NCBI RefSeq assembly: GCF_024436415.1
Contig: NZ_JAFMZQ010000001.1
Coordinates: forward strand, 1,860,001 to 1,924,000
Source: Pedobacter deserti
GTDB taxonomy: Bacteria; Bacteroidota; Bacteroidia; Sphingobacteriales; Sphingobacteriaceae
Reading direction: 5' to 3'
DNA length: 64,000 bases
The notes under the pieces were generated by a model, which worked only from the letters and a program-made list of their open reading frames with translations, searched no databases and was not told the origin of the DNA. Positions 40,875 to 50,153 of the stretch are shown here, one piece after another. The position numbers were made by a program, and so were the translations under genes. How positions within the stretch are numbered: the first letter of the stretch is position 1; every line of letters begins with the position of its first letter.

Positions 40875-41849
40875 TTAGCTTTCCCGGAACATGAGCTGGT
40901 TAGCCAGCATTGTTAGCGGTTCCTTATTGGAATTGTCTACACTAATCTTTTCCAGCGCGGCAAAGGCATCATCCAGATACTTTTTCATGATAGCCGTAGC
41001 TTCTTCCCTGATGTTGTAGGTGTTATACAAGGCGGTAACCTTGTTTACTTTATCACCGTCATGCTTTAAGCCGTCTAGTTGGTTCAGGTCGTCTGCTGAG
41101 GCGAGTTCCTGCAGTTTTAAACGCATATACGTCTTCTTGTCCGACAAAATATCCCCGCCAACCTGCTTGCCGAATTTCTCGGGATCGCCGTACACATCCA
41201 GGATATCGTCCTGGAGCTGAAAAGCAATGCCCAGGGATTCGCCAAACTGATAAATAAGATCGGCCTCCTCCTTACAGGCATGCGCTACGATGGCCCCTAA
41301 TTTCATCGCTCCGCCAACAAGTACAGCCGTTTTAAGTCTGATCATATTCAAGTATTCGGCGATACTCACATCATCGCGGCTTTCAAATTCCATATCCAGT
41401 TGCTGACCTTCGCATACACCCTGTGCGGTTGCGTTAAAGGTGTCCAGCGCGGCTTTAAGCACGTCTGCGTGCACCTCCGTGATATGCTTATTTGCTTCTA
41501 CCATCATCACGTCGCCGCTCAGGATGGCTGTATTGGTGCCCCATTTTTTGTGCACAGTTTGCTTGCCTCTTCTCAGCGGAGCATTGTCCATGATGTCGTC
41601 GTGGATCAGGGTAAAATTATGGAATGTCTCAATGGCCATCGCGGCTGGCAGGGCAGCCTTTACCGTTCCGTTAAACAACTCTGAGGCCATGAGGAGCATA
41701 ATGGGCCTCAAACGTTTGCCGCCAAGCTCCATGATATAGCTTATCGGTTCGTACAGCGAGGCGGGCTGTGAAGGATATTTTGTTTCTTTTATTGCTTGTT
41801 CAATGTGTATAAGTAACTCCGCAGGGGAGTGTAAACTATCTTGTCTCAA
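40875..41849 (-). CDS. polyprenyl (farnesyl/geranylgeranyl-type) diphosphate synthase
   Basis: Condenses isopentenyl diphosphate units to a C15-C20 or longer chain for quinones and other isoprenoids. The 324 residues have the substrate motifs 'GGKRLRP', the first Asp-rich motif 'LIHDDIMDNAPLRRGKQTVH' and the second 'FQLQDDILDVYGD'. The residues before the first motif ('IETFHNFTL') set chain length; Phe at that position hints at a short (C15-C20) product, but this is not decisive. It starts 4 bp after the rnr stop, in one operon with it. Confidence 0.92.
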   Translation of the reverse strand: MRQDSLHSPAELLIHIEQAIKETKYPSQPASLYEPISYIMELGGKRLRPIMLLMASELFNGTVKAALPAAMAIETFHNFTLIHDDIMDNAPLRRGKQTVHKKWGTNTAILSGDVMMVEANKHITEVHADVLKAALDTFNATAQGVCEGQQLDMEFESRDDVSIAEYLNMIRLKTAVLVGGAMKLGAIVAHACKEEADLIYQFGESLGIAFQLQDDILDVYGDPEKFGKQVGGDILSDKKTYMRLKLQELASADDLNQLDGLKHDGDKVNKVTALYNTYNIREEATAIMKKYLDDAFAALEKISVDNSNKEPLTMLANQLMFRES

Positions 41850-41853
41850 GGAT

Positions 41854-43986
41854 CTAATCTTGTATTAATGAAAAGTCTATTTGTCGTTTCGCCAAATCTA
41901 CCTTTTTAACTTTAACTTTCACCTCATCGCCCAGCTGATATTTTTTCTTTTTACGCTGGCCAACGATGCAATAATTCTTCTCATCCAGTACGTAGAAGTC
42001 GTCTGCAATATCACGCAGCCGCACCATCCCTTCACACTTGTTCTCCACAATTTCCACGTACATGCCCCATTCCGTAACGCCCGAAATAATGCCTGCGTAG
42101 ATATTCCCGATGTTTTCCTCCAGATATTCCGCCTGCTTGTATTTGATCGACGCACGTTCAGCATCGGCTGCTCTTTTCTCCATAGCAGAGGAATGCGAAG
42201 CTGCAGTTTCGTACTCTTCCATATTAGCCGATTTCCCGTCGTTTAAATAGTCGGCCAGTAGTCGATGTACCATGACGTCCGGATAACGCCTTATAGGGGA
42301 TGTAAAATGCGTGTAATAATCGAAGGCCAATCCGTAATGACTGCTCTTCTTGGTGGTGTAGATCGCTTTGGCCATCGAACGTATAGCCAGATGGGTCAGC
42401 ACATTCTGCTCCTTCTTGCCTTCCACATCCTCCATCATGAAGTTCAGCGACTTGGCGATCTCCTTATCCGATTTCATATTGATCTTGTAACCGAAGCGGG
42501 ATGCAAAGGCTGCAAAATTGCCCAGGTTTTCAAGGTTAGGTGCATCGTGCGAGCGGTATACGAAGGTATATTTCTTTTTCCCCTTGCCCTTTTTAGCTAT
42601 AAATTCGGCCACACGTTTGTTGGCCAGCAGCATAAAATCTTCGATCAGCTTATGCGCATCCTTACGTTCCTTTACATACACGCCAATAGGCTTGCCCGTG
42701 TCGTCGAGCTTAAACTTTACCTCTGTACTTTCAAAACTGATTGCGCCGTTCTTAAATTTGCGGTCGCGCAGCACATAGGCAAGCTCATTCAGTTTAAGCA
42801 GCTCCTCAGAAAACTCGCCCGACTTATTTTCGATGATCTCCTGTGCCTCTTCGTAACTAAAGCGCCGGTTGGAGTGGATGGCTGTGCGACCAAACCATTC
42901 GTTGATGATGTTCGCCTGATCATCGAGTTCGAATACCGCTGCAAAGCATAGCTTATCCTCGTTGGGGCGCAGCGAACAAACGCCGTTACTTAGCCGCTCA
43001 GGAAGCATCGGGATCACTCGGTCTACCAGGTAAACCGACGTTGCCCGGGCATACGCCTCTTTGTCGAGCGCACTCTTGGGCTTCACGTAGTACGAAACGT
43101 CAGCGATGTGTACACCAATCTCATAATGCCCATTGTCCAGTTTTTTAAAGGAAATAGCATCATCAAAATCCTTAGCATCGGCAGGGTCGATCGTGAAGGT
43201 TACCGTATCCCGGAAGTCCTTTCGGCCTTCCAGATCGGCAGGCGACACCTCTTCAGGTATGGCGTTGGCTTCCTTTTCCACCTCTGGTGGGAATTCCAGC
43301 GGAAAACCATACTGCGCGAGGATGGCGTTCATTTCTGTATTGTTCTCACCCTGGTCACCCAGAATGGTAGTTACCCGCCCAATAGGGTTTTTAGCGCTCT
43401 CAGGCCACTCTGTAATGGTCACTTGCACTTTTTGCCCGTTCCTGGCACCGTTCAGGTCGGCCAGGGGCACAAAAATATCGTGGAGCATCTTCCTGTCGTC
43501 AGCGTTTACAAAAGCAAACCGCTCCGATATCCGGATCACGCCGATAAAGTCGAGTCGTGAGCGCTCAAGAATCTCGACAACTTCCCCTTCATTCTTGCGC
43601 CCGCTCTTTTTGGCGTAGATATACACCTTTACCTTGTCGCCATGCAAGGCCGTATGAAGCTTACGGGCTGAGACAAAAATATCCTTTTCAAACTCATCAT
43701 CGGGAATCACGAAAGCAGAGCCATCAGTAGTCATATCTATAGTGCCGGTCACGAAGGTTTTGAGGTCTTTCAATTTGAATTTGCCCTTTTGAGGTTCAAG
43801 AAATACACCCTTTTTGGTCTGTTCCCTAAGTACCTCAAGTATGGTTTCCCTTGCAGCCGGATCTGTGATGTTCAGTTTGGCCGATACTTGCTTATAATTA
43901 AGTGGCTCCTTATTGTTTTTCTCCAGCACGTCACTGATTAACTGTGTTAATACCAGTTCCAGCTGGGACGATTTTCTCTTTGCCAT
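41854..43986 (-). CDS. rnr: ribonuclease R
   Basis: A 3'-5' exoribonuclease of the RNB family that degrades structured RNA. The 710 residues show an N-terminal helix-turn-helix (1-60), cold-shock RNA-binding domains ('FVTGTIDMTTDGSAFVIPDD'), the catalytic RNB centre 'TIDPADAKDFDDAISF' with its Asp residues, 'VSYYVKPKSALDKEAYARAT', and a C-terminal S1 domain ('YAGIISGVTEWGMYVEIVEN'). RNase R is favoured over RNase II by length and by the lysine-rich context. First gene of the pair with the polyprenyl synthase; no perfect promoter match was found in the 81-bp gap upstream. Confidence 0.95.
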   Translation of the reverse strand: MAKRKSSQLELVLTQLISDVLEKNNKEPLNYKQVSAKLNITDPAARETILEVLREQTKKGVFLEPQKGKFKLKDLKTFVTGTIDMTTDGSAFVIPDDEFEKDIFVSARKLHTALHGDKVKVYIYAKKSGRKNEGEVVEILERSRLDFIGVIRISERFAFVNADDRKMLHDIFVPLADLNGARNGQKVQVTITEWPESAKNPIGRVTTILGDQGENNTEMNAILAQYGFPLEFPPEVEKEANAIPEEVSPADLEGRKDFRDTVTFTIDPADAKDFDDAISFKKLDNGHYEIGVHIADVSYYVKPKSALDKEAYARATSVYLVDRVIPMLPERLSNGVCSLRPNEDKLCFAAVFELDDQANIINEWFGRTAIHSNRRFSYEEAQEIIENKSGEFSEELLKLNELAYVLRDRKFKNGAISFESTEVKFKLDDTGKPIGVYVKERKDAHKLIEDFMLLANKRVAEFIAKKGKGKKKYTFVYRSHDAPNLENLGNFAAFASRFGYKINMKSDKEIAKSLNFMMEDVEGKKEQNVLTHLAIRSMAKAIYTTKKSSHYGLAFDYYTHFTSPIRRYPDVMVHRLLADYLNDGKSANMEEYETAASHSSAMEKRAADAERASIKYKQAEYLEENIGNIYAGIISGVTEWGMYVEIVENKCEGMVRLRDIADDFYVLDEKNYCIVGQRKKKKYQLGDEVKVKVKKVDLAKRQIDFSLIQD

Positions 43987-44067
43987 AGTTTACATGTGAA
44001 TTTTTCAAAGTTTAAAAACAATGAATGTTTTCGAAGGTAACAATTTCAACCGATACTTTGTTGGTTT

Positions 44068-45693
44068 TTAGAACGCATCTTTGCCCGGAATAGCCTGAAT
44101 AAGGCCTCTTGTGTACTCGGTCTTGGGGTCTGTGAAGATCTGCTCCGGAAAGCCGATCTCCTCAATTCTCCCAGCTTTCATCACCACAATGCGGTCGGAG
44201 ATCTGCCTTATTACCGCAAGATCATGAGAGATGAACAGATAGGTCAGGCCCATTTCCGCCTGCAGCTCCTTCAGCAGGTCTAACACCTGGGCCTGCACCG
44301 ATACATCGAGGGCTGAAACCGATTCATCGCAGATGATAAACTTTGGCTGCACGGCGAGCGCACGGGCAATCACGATACGCTGGCGCTGTCCGCCGGAGAA
44401 CTCGTGCGGATAACGGTCGAAGTGTGTGGCATGAAGTCCTACGCGTTCCAGCAGGGACAAGATATATGCTCTGCGCGCTTTGCGGTTTCCTATCAGGCCG
44501 TGAACCTCAAGGGGTTCGGTGAGTGCCCGGCCCACGGTTAGGTTCGGGTTGAGGGAGGAGTAGGGATCCTGGAAGATGATCTGCATATCGCGGCGCATTT
44601 GCCGCATTTGCCTGCCGCGAAACCGCCTGATGTCTTCACCCCCAAACAGGATACTGCCAGATTTAGGCTCTATCAGCCTGAGGATACTTCTTCCCAGTGT
44701 GGTCTTGCCCGATCCGGACTCGCCCACAAGCCCCAGCGTTTCGCCCGGGTAGATGTCGAGGCTCAGGTCATTTACCGCCTTAACGCAGGCTGCGGGGCCC
44801 GACCAACCCTGTCCGCTGGCATGCCAGGTATTCAGCGCTTTAATCTCGAGGAGAGGAGTCTGCCGATATAAGTCATGGCGCCTCGCGGCAGTTTCTGCCT
44901 TTATGTCGATCTTTGCGGAAGGCCGGTTCGCAATAAGGTGTTTCGTATAAGGATGCTGCGGATCGGCAAACAATTCCCTCGCCGCCCGCTGCTCAACGAT
45001 GCTGCCCCGGTACATCACCGCCACTTCATCGGCCACTTCACTTACCACCGCCAGGTCGTGCGAGATGAAAATCATGGCCATATTTCGCTGCTTTTTCAGT
45101 TGCGCAAGCAGTTCCAGAATAGCCTTTTGCACGGTCACGTCGAGCGCTGTGGTCGGCTCATCGGCAATCAGAAGTTCCGGGTTGCAGCTCAGCGCCATGG
45201 CAATCATCACCCGCTGTTTTTGCCCGCCCGACAACTGGTGCGGGTAGCTGCTGAATATCCGCTCAGGCTGGGGGAGTTGTACCTCGGCAAACAAGGCCAG
45301 GGTTTTCTCTTTCGCTGCCTGTATGCCCAGTTTCTGATGAAGGGTTATGACTTCCTGCACCTGGTGTCCGCAGGTAAACACCGGGTTCAGCGCCGTCATT
45401 GGCTCCTGGAAGATCATGGCGATCCTGTTGCCCCTGATGTTGCGTATGCTATCCGCAGGCATATCCAGAAGCGACTGGTTATCGAACTGCAGGCTGCCGC
45501 CTATGATCGTTTTACCAGGGTCAAGCAGTTGCAGGATAGAGAAAGCAGTAACCGACTTCCCGGAGCCAGACTCGCCAACGATACCTAGCGTCTGGCCGCG
45601 TCCGACCTTAAAGTCAATCCCGTTTACCGCGATGAGGTGGGTGTCATCTTCGGTATTGCGGAATACGATGCTGAGGTTGTCGGCTATAAGCAT
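44068..45693 (-). CDS. tandem dipeptide/oligopeptide ABC transporter ATP-binding protein (DppD-DppF fused)
   Basis: A 541-residue cytoplasmic protein with two complete ABC ATPase domains: domain 1 with Walker A 'GIVGESGSGKSVTA' and signature 'LSGGQKQRVMIA'; domain 2 with 'GLVGESGSGKTTLGR' and 'FSGGQRQRIVIARAL'. Each has an oppC-type C-terminal extension ('YTKHLIANRP', 'YTRGLIQAIPG'), typical of dipeptide/nickel/oligopeptide uptake systems. No permease or binding-protein genes are nearby. I start at ATG 45693 (MLIADNLSIVF); a TTG at 45732 would add 13 residues. Confidence 0.9.
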   Translation of the reverse strand: MLIADNLSIVFRNTEDDTHLIAVNGIDFKVGRGQTLGIVGESGSGKSVTAFSILQLLDPGKTIIGGSLQFDNQSLLDMPADSIRNIRGNRIAMIFQEPMTALNPVFTCGHQVQEVITLHQKLGIQAAKEKTLALFAEVQLPQPERIFSSYPHQLSGGQKQRVMIAMALSCNPELLIADEPTTALDVTVQKAILELLAQLKKQRNMAMIFISHDLAVVSEVADEVAVMYRGSIVEQRAARELFADPQHPYTKHLIANRPSAKIDIKAETAARRHDLYRQTPLLEIKALNTWHASGQGWSGPAACVKAVNDLSLDIYPGETLGLVGESGSGKTTLGRSILRLIEPKSGSILFGGEDIRRFRGRQMRQMRRDMQIIFQDPYSSLNPNLTVGRALTEPLEVHGLIGNRKARRAYILSLLERVGLHATHFDRYPHEFSGGQRQRIVIARALAVQPKFIICDESVSALDVSVQAQVLDLLKELQAEMGLTYLFISHDLAVIRQISDRIVVMKAGRIEEIGFPEQIFTDPKTEYTRGLIQAIPGKDAF

Positions 45694-45768
45694 TATTAAG
45701 ACCGTATCTTGATAAGACAAATCTATGCTCAAGGTAGTTATTTTCTCGTCTAAACCAGCTACTTTCTT

Positions 45769-45776
45769 TAATTTTG
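45769..45776 (+). promoter_or_regulatory. -7 element just upstream of the 45781 gene (leaderless transcript likely)
   Basis: TAATTTTG, an exact TAnnTTTG match, ends only 4 bp before the ATG at 45781. With a start about 5 bp past the element, the mRNA would begin at or beside its start codon. No clear -33 element was seen. Confidence 0.5.
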
Positions 45777-45780
45777 CAGG

Positions 45781-47094
45781 ATGGAAAGAGAAATTCTTGA
45801 CACCAGACGCAAGGCGCTGAACATTAACCTGAATCCGAAGATATACGGAACTTTTGCAGAGATAGGGGCCGGACAGGAAGTAGCCCGTAATTTTTTTACA
45901 GCCGGGGCTGCATCAGGCACGGTGGCTAAGACCATGTCGGCCTACGACATGACCTTCAGTGACGCTATCTACGGGGTAGAAGAGTCAGGTCGCTACGTCA
46001 GCCAGTCACGCCTGCAGAAAATGCTTAATCATGAGTATGGACTGCTGAACGAGCGTCTGAACACAGCCAAGTACGACGATCGCACCTTCTTTGCCTTCGC
46101 CAATACAGTAACCACATTAAATTACAATAAATCCAACGACCCCCACGGGTGGATAGGATTGAAGTTTCAGCTTGAGCCGCAGGGCGATCCTAATGAGATC
46201 ATTTTCCATGTCAGACTGCTGGATACTGATGCTGCGCTTCAGCAAAACGTGCTGGGTATCATTGGTGTTAATCTCGTGTATGCTGCTTTCAAGTACAACC
46301 ATGATCCCAAAACCATGATCGAGTCGCTGGCCGACAACCTCACGGTTGGTTCTGTTGAGATCGACCTGATTTCCGTAAGTGGTCCTTCGTTCAGGAACAT
46401 CAACAATATCCTGCTCAACCTGTACCTGATCGTTAAAGATTTTTCAGATGCGGCGATATTTGATGCTACCGGTCGCCCCCGCCTGCCGAAAGATCTCCTT
46501 TACAAGAAAGACATCATGATTTTGAGGACGAAGTATGCACAGAAATCAAAGCCCAATTTCAGCATGCTTAATAAGGCGGTCGACCAGTTTGTACGCACCG
46601 AAAACGTGCAGGAGGAAAACCTCAGCGTGCTCATCGAAGTACTGATGTCTAACGTACTCTCAGCTAATGATGCTGTAACAGATGAAATGGACCTTGAAGC
46701 AGTGGCCCAAAGGGCGGAGGAGATGTGCAGTACCGGCAATAAGGTGATCGTGTCTAACTTTACGCGTCACAATAAGCTGGCGAAGTACCTCGACCGCTGC
46801 CGCCCGAAAAGCGTGGGTATTTCCACCAACATCAACAACCTGAAGTTTGTATTCAACTCTACCAATTTTGGCGAGAATTACACCAGTCAGCTGCTCAGCT
46901 ACGTGAGCGATATGTTCAACAAAAATGTAAAGCTTTTCGCATATCCTTTCCTCGACAATAAGACCAAAGAAGTGATCACCACAGCCAATATGCCGGTTAC
47001 CGCCGATGCCAGGCCGCTGTTCGACTTTCTGATCATCAACGGTTATATCACCGATATTGAAGATTACAGCGAGGGTGACGTAAAAACCGTATAG
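45781..47094 (+). CDS. conserved protein of unknown function, MEREIL...GTFAEIGAGQEVAR family
   Basis: A 437-residue soluble protein beginning 'MEREILDTRRKALNINL' and 'YGTFAEIGAGQEVARNFFTA', a sequence conserved across Bacteroidota and other phyla, sometimes labelled TonB-dependent receptor or nicotinate-nucleotide adenylyltransferase in annotations. Neither label is supported here: there is no signal peptide, barrel, or nucleotidyl-transferase HxGH motif. The length is spread over alpha/beta sequence without a motif I know, with 'DMTFSDAIYGVEESGRYVSQ' among its conserved-looking parts. It is divergent from the ABC ATPase and convergent with yajQ (1-bp gap). Function unknown. Confidence 0.75.
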   Translation: MEREILDTRRKALNINLNPKIYGTFAEIGAGQEVARNFFTAGAASGTVAKTMSAYDMTFSDAIYGVEESGRYVSQSRLQKMLNHEYGLLNERLNTAKYDDRTFFAFANTVTTLNYNKSNDPHGWIGLKFQLEPQGDPNEIIFHVRLLDTDAALQQNVLGIIGVNLVYAAFKYNHDPKTMIESLADNLTVGSVEIDLISVSGPSFRNINNILLNLYLIVKDFSDAAIFDATGRPRLPKDLLYKKDIMILRTKYAQKSKPNFSMLNKAVDQFVRTENVQEENLSVLIEVLMSNVLSANDAVTDEMDLEAVAQRAEEMCSTGNKVIVSNFTRHNKLAKYLDRCRPKSVGISTNINNLKFVFNSTNFGENYTSQLLSYVSDMFNKNVKLFAYPFLDNKTKEVITTANMPVTADARPLFDFLIINGYITDIEDYSEGDVKTV

Positions 47095-47095
47095 C

Positions 47096-47587
47096 TTAGC
47101 TTCTCATATTGATGTACTGAAGCGGCTGACCGAAATCTTCCTTTCTGCATAACGCAATTACGGCCTGCAGGTCGTCAATGTTCTTTCCCTGCACACGTAC
47201 CTGGTCTTCCATAATGGAGGCCTGTACCTTCAGTTTGCTGTCCTTAATGCGCGCTACGATCTTCTTGGCCGTTTCCTTATCAATGCCTTCCTTCACCTTG
47301 ATCTCCTTGCGGATCATATTCCCGGAGGCATACTGCTCCTTGCCGAAATCCAGGCTTGCGGAATCCAGGTTCTGCTTAATCATTTTGGAAATAATAGCAT
47401 CCTGTATGGCTTTGAGGCGCATATCATCTTCGGTCACCACCGTAATCACGTTTGTTTTTTTATCGTGGTCTATCGTGCTTTTAGACGTGCTGAAGTCATA
47501 ACGGTTCAGGATCTCTTTTTTGGCATTGTTTATGGCGTTATCAAAAGTTTGTGCGTCTACTTTGCTGACAATATCGAAACTAGGCAT
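47096..47587 (-). CDS. yajQ: YajQ-family nucleotide-binding protein
   Basis: A 163-residue cytoplasmic protein of the YajQ family, some members of which bind cyclic di-GMP or tRNA/nucleotides. The start 'MPSFDIVSKVDAQTFDNAIN', the central 'KEIKVKEGIDKETAKKIVAR' and the ending 'DFGQPLQYINMRS' match the family closely along its whole length of about 160 residues. Its ATG is 60 bp from the divergent Lys/Ala-rich gene. Confidence 0.95.
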   Translation of the reverse strand: MPSFDIVSKVDAQTFDNAINNAKKEILNRYDFSTSKSTIDHDKKTNVITVVTEDDMRLKAIQDAIISKMIKQNLDSASLDFGKEQYASGNMIRKEIKVKEGIDKETAKKIVARIKDSKLKVQASIMEDQVRVQGKNIDDLQAVIALCRKEDFGQPLQYINMRS

Positions 47588-47647
47588 AATTCTGGCTTAC
47601 TGGTGAAAAATTTATATTTTAGATCAAAATCAATAATATTCTTGAGT

Positions 47648-48004
47648 ATGAAAACAAGCAAGCCAAAGGTGCAAAAAAAAGATGCAAAAAAAGATGCAAA
47701 AAAAGCGGAGCGTAAGCAATTGGAGAAAAGTGTGATCGGCAGGTTCAGCGAAGTGGTCACAAGTATGGGGCATGACGCAGCGCAGTTTACGAAGGAATTA
47801 GAGATCGCAGGGAAGTTTATCGCCAAAAAGCTTTCCAAAAAGGCCAAGCAGGATAAGGAAGCGAAGGTGGCGCCCCAACCCGTGGTACAGAGTGTTAAGG
47901 TTGAACCTATAGCTACAGCTGAAAAAGCCGCCGAAGCACTTAAGCCTAAACCTAAAGCGCCGGCCAGGAAGCCCGCAACGCGCGCGCCCCGCACAAAAAA
48001 GTAA
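47648..48004 (+). CDS. small Lys/Ala-rich (histone H1-like) protein with tandem KDAK repeats
   Basis: A 118-residue, highly basic protein. It starts MKTSKPKVQKKDAKKDAKKA, from a DNA tandem repeat of GATGCAAAAAAA (47681-47692 and 47693-47704, plus a related copy before). A central helical part ('SVIGRFSEVVTSMGHDAAQF', 'KELEIAGKFIAKKLSKKAKQ') is followed by an Ala/Pro/Lys tail ending 'KPATRAPRTKK'. Such composition is like bacterial histone H1-like proteins that bind DNA; this is an inference. Only ATG 47648 gives a sensible start although the frame is open upstream. Confidence 0.65.
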   Translation: MKTSKPKVQKKDAKKDAKKAERKQLEKSVIGRFSEVVTSMGHDAAQFTKELEIAGKFIAKKLSKKAKQDKEAKVAPQPVVQSVKVEPIATAEKAAEALKPKPKAPARKPATRAPRTKK

Positions 48005-48095
48005 GGCTCTATCGCCTGCCTAAGAATTAACAATTAATTAACATAATAATTTGCAGCTTTGGCCTTAGCGCCGCGCGCGCTGTCCGCAAGCATTT

Positions 48096-50153
48096 ATGAC
48101 GAAAAAAAAGGCACCGTTTTTAAACAGGGAAATCAGTTGGCTGTATTTCAACGAGCGGGTATTGCAGGAAGCCGCAGATGAGACTGTGCCGCTCATTGAG
48201 CGGATCAAGTTCCTGTCTATTTTCTCGTCAAACCTGGAAGAATTTTACCGGGTTCGCGTAGCCACCATGAGCCGCCTGGCCAATCTCAACGATAAGTCTA
48301 AAGCCTTGCTCGGATTCAATCCGAAAAAGGTGCTCAACGAGATCAAGAACATTGTGGTAAAGCAGGAGCGGCATTTTGAGCAGCTTTTCCAAGCTACGCT
48401 GATCAACGAACTGGCGCAGAACAGGATCTTCATTGTCAATGAAACGCAGCTTAACGTGGCACGTGGGGAGTTTGTGCGCAACCATTTCAGAGACCGCATC
48501 CTGTCTACTTTGGTGCCTATCATGCTCGATCAAGATAAACCTTTTCCCGAGCTGAAAGACAGGTTTCTGTATTTCTTTGTGCGCCTGTCCAGGCAGTCAT
48601 CCAAAAAGGCGCCTCGCTATGCACTTATTGAATTTCCGCCCGATCTTCCCCGGTTCCTCGTGCTGCCCGAAACAAACGGACTCAAGTTTATTATCCTGGT
48701 CGAAGACATCATCAAGTATTGTCTGGACGACATCTTTTATGTCTTCAATTACGACATTATCGAAGCCTATTCCATACAACTCACCCGCGATGCGGAGCTT
48801 GATATCGACAAAAGCATAAGCGACAAATTCATTGAGGAACTAAAGTCGAGCCTCGACAAACGCAAGAAAGGCAAGCCCATGCGTTTGCTCTACGATACCG
48901 ACATGCCTTTTGATATGCTAAATGTATTGGTAGCCAAACTAAAAATAGAAGCCGAGAGTTTGATCCCCGGTAACCGATACCATCGTTTTGGCGATTTTAT
49001 CGCCTTTCCAAATGTGGGCTCTGCAGAACTGAATTACCCACCCACGCCGGCGCTTAAAGTGAGCGGGCTGCGGCGTACCGAAAGTATCATCAATAAGCTG
49101 AAAGCGCGCGACTACGTCATTCACCTGCCTTATCAGTCGTACGACTATATCATCCTGTTCCTGAGGGAGGCGGCCATTGACCCTAAGGTCACGGAGATCA
49201 ACATTACCCTTTACCGCCTGGCCGAGAATTCGAAAGTAATCAATGCGCTCATCAACGCGGCTAAGAATGGGAAGAAAGTGAACTGTCTTGTAGAGCTGAA
49301 AGCACGGTTTGACGAGCAGGCCAATATTTTCTGGAGCGGCCGCTTACAAGAGGAGGGTGTTAACGTACATTACGGACTTACCGACTATAAGGTGCATTCC
49401 AAGATCTGTCTGGTTAAGCGCATGGAGAAAGGAAGGCCGGTCTATTACGCTAATCTCGCTACGGGCAACTTTAACGAAAAGACCGCGAAGCTGTATTGCG
49501 ACCATAGTCTCTTTACCTGCCGAAGGGAAATTACCGCCGATCTGATCAAGCTCTTTGCCGCCCTGAATGAGGGCAGGGTAACCAAGGGTTTTAAGCACCT
49601 TATCGTTTCCCCGCTCGAGTCGCGCAGCAAAATATATGGACTTATAGACCGGGAGATCAAGGTGGCGAAGCTGGGCAAGCCGGCTTATATGATCCTGAAA
49701 GTGAACAGTCTGGCCGACGAAGGTATTGTCCAGAAACTATACGACGCCAGCAATGCAGGCGTTAAGATCCGCTTGATTGTACGGGGCATATGCACGCTGG
49801 TCCCGGGCGTGGCGGGCTACAGCGAAAACATCACCGTCATCAGCATTATCGATAAGTTCCTGGAGCATGCCCGGGTATTCATTTTCGGGAATAACGGGAA
49901 GGAAGAAATGTTTCTTTCTTCAGCCGATCTGATGAGCAGGAACTTTGAACACCGCGTGGAAGTGGGCTTCCCGGTGCTCGATGAGGAGGTGCAGCAGGAA
50001 ATCCGTGATATCATCGAGTTCCAGTTGCAGGACAATGTGAAGGCGCGCGACATTAACCGTCTCAACAATAATAAATACCATAAGAACCGTCTCAATCGTA
50101 AAGTGAGAGCCCAGGTTCAGACCTATAATTACCTGAAAAATAAACACCACTGA
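48096..50153 (+). CDS. ppk1: polyphosphate kinase 1
   Basis: Makes polyphosphate from ATP. The 685-residue protein has the four PPK1 domains: N-terminal 'FLNREISWLYFNERVLQEA' (typical start), head, and two phospholipase D-like catalytic domains with the phospho-His in 'KVHSKICLVKR' (H434) and the second His in 'FLEHARVFIFGN' (H591), equal to H435 and H592 of E. coli. It ends in a Lys/Arg/Asn-rich tail. The stop overlaps the ppx start as TGATG, so both are co-translated. Confidence 0.96.
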   Translation: MTKKKAPFLNREISWLYFNERVLQEAADETVPLIERIKFLSIFSSNLEEFYRVRVATMSRLANLNDKSKALLGFNPKKVLNEIKNIVVKQERHFEQLFQATLINELAQNRIFIVNETQLNVARGEFVRNHFRDRILSTLVPIMLDQDKPFPELKDRFLYFFVRLSRQSSKKAPRYALIEFPPDLPRFLVLPETNGLKFIILVEDIIKYCLDDIFYVFNYDIIEAYSIQLTRDAELDIDKSISDKFIEELKSSLDKRKKGKPMRLLYDTDMPFDMLNVLVAKLKIEAESLIPGNRYHRFGDFIAFPNVGSAELNYPPTPALKVSGLRRTESIINKLKARDYVIHLPYQSYDYIILFLREAAIDPKVTEINITLYRLAENSKVINALINAAKNGKKVNCLVELKARFDEQANIFWSGRLQEEGVNVHYGLTDYKVHSKICLVKRMEKGRPVYYANLATGNFNEKTAKLYCDHSLFTCRREITADLIKLFAALNEGRVTKGFKHLIVSPLESRSKIYGLIDREIKVAKLGKPAYMILKVNSLADEGIVQKLYDASNAGVKIRLIVRGICTLVPGVAGYSENITVISIIDKFLEHARVFIFGNNGKEEMFLSSADLMSRNFEHRVEVGFPVLDEEVQQEIRDIIEFQLQDNVKARDINRLNNNKYHKNRLNRKVRAQVQTYNYLKNKHH

